Positions 5,771 through 6,435 of a stretch of 6,435 nucleotides of DNA are shown in pieces (within the stretch, counting starts at the first letter, position 1; each line of letters opens with the position of its first letter). Location of the stretch: NCBI GenBank assembly GCA_048615375.1, contig JBMCLJ010000079.1, forward strand, positions 1-6,435. Reading direction: 5' to 3'. A program made the position numbers and the translations under genes. The notes beneath the pieces were generated by a model. The model was not told the origin of the DNA and searched no databases. It saw only the letters and a list, made by a program, of their open reading frames with translations. Origin of the DNA: JBMCLJ01 sp048615375 (GTDB lineage Bacteria; Patescibacteriota; Dojkabacteria; JAOAGR01).

Positions 5771-6435
5771 ATGTTCAAAAAACCGGGTTTATCATTCGCT
5801 CCACATAAAAATATCCTTCTACTCCTCCAGCTTTTGATTACTCATGTTGTCGTACTTTTTGGCGCCACGACAGGCTCGATTAGTACTACGGAAACCCTCC
5901 TGCTCTACTGGGTTCTCACTTTCTCAAAGTTTATAAACTTCACAATCCAGACTGCAACCGCGCGGTTTGTTGGTACGCAAAACCGAAAGTTCACTATTAT
6001 AATGTACACCTTACACTCTGGGAGTTTTACATTTTTTCATCTCTTCGCGCTGGTTTCAATCACAGGCTTCTCTCCCTTTGAAGCGAATATTTGGTTTTAT
6101 ATCAGTTCATGCATTATTTTCATGAATGAACTAGTTCGTTTTTTGCTCGTGTACATCAAAAAAGAGGAGTACAGGAAAACTTCTATAAACGAAGGATTAG
6201 CAACTTTTTACCCGAGAATTTTTGTTATTCAAGGCACTATTACTATTGGTTCGCTCCTGAGTAATACTTTTAATATGGCGAGCATTTTGCTTGTTTTTTT
6301 ACCGCTTGCGGCAATCGTTGATTATCTTCTTTCGGTATACGAGCGGTACTGGTACATTCAGAAAAGTCTGGTTAATGCAGAACGTTATGATGTACCGCTA
6401 CTTACTGAAGAAATCTCTGTTTCAGATGAAGGTCA
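5771..6435 (+). CDS. Multi-pass membrane protein, DUF6498-like (C-terminus outside window)
   Basis: 221 codons are visible and the frame is open at the right edge. About six hydrophobic helices can be drawn, near residues 15-32, 42-60, 74-100, 103-128, 147-166 and 168-188. The pattern ETLLLYWVLTFSKFINF after helix 1, a His-bearing third helix (FFHLFALVSITGF), and YPRIFVIQGTITIGSLL followed by a last helix ending VDYLLSVYER all recall DUF6498 proteins, which typically have 'LLLYWLEN.iiG', 'P..RI...H.tii.G' and 'K...DL..H..E'. Several signature positions differ, so the assignment is tentative and the function is unknown. The start is uncertain. The ATG at 5771 has no Shine-Dalgarno sequence. 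An in-frame ATG at 5693 has GAGG at 5683-5686, six bases away, and would add a 26-residue Cys-rich extension (MNTLCKKCICSILLKSACRL). The gene diverges from the helicase. Confidence 0.6.
   Translation, partial: MFKKPGLSFAPHKNILLLLQLLITHVVVLFGATTGSISTTETLLLYWVLTFSKFINFTIQTATARFVGTQNRKFTIIMYTLHSGSFTFFHLFALVSITGFSPFEANIWFYISSCIIFMNELVRFLLVYIKKEEYRKTSINEGLATFYPRIFVIQGTITIGSLLSNTFNMASILLVFLPLAAIVDYLLSVYERYWYIQKSLVNAERYDVPLLTEEISVSDEG

Overview
The window reads as a piece of bacterial chromosome of moderate, slightly AT-rich composition. A cell-shape operon (mreB, mreC, start of mreD) sits beside the gene for ribosomal protein bL28, with one damaged-looking accessory gene on the far side. The standard genetic code fits. 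The lineage is not fixed by the sequence. Short genes, weak or absent Shine-Dalgarno sites, a divergent bL28 and a DUF6498-like membrane protein would suit a candidate-phyla-radiation (Patescibacteria-like) genome, but this is inference.

Layout on the minus strand, in direction of transcription: a large SF2 DEAH-box helicase (core reading frame 5380 to 3137), a small two-pass membrane protein (2847/2853 to 2608), rpmB for bL28 (2544 to 2284), a gap of about 240 bases, mreB (2045 to 993), mreC (961 to 131), and the first 39 codons of mreD, which leaves the window at base 1. On the plus strand, a multi-pass membrane protein resembling DUF6498 starts near 5771 (or 5693) and runs off the right edge. 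It diverges from the helicase across an AT-rich intergenic region.

MreB, MreC and MreD form the rod-shape (elongasome) complex: a cytoplasmic actin-like filament, a bitopic periplasmic or extracytoplasmic scaffold, and an integral membrane partner. Their order and tight spacing (31 and 11 bases) indicate one transcript. rpmB has its own convincing promoter just upstream.

The most notable feature is the helicase. Its core frame lacks the usual segment before motif I. That missing segment is encoded immediately upstream in the same frame, behind an ATG at 5524 and a perfect TATAAT box, but an in-frame TAA at 5437-5435 interrupts it. At the other end the frame stops at 3137, while a coding-like tail of 67 codons continues in the -1 frame to a TAA at 2936-2934. 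One lost G in the GG of AAGGAGGTGAT would explain the second break. Two lesions around an intact 747-codon core point to a recently disabled gene, assembly or sequencing errors, or, less likely, recoding. I see no CRISPR array, insertion sequence, tRNA or rRNA, and no clear evidence of a wholly new system.
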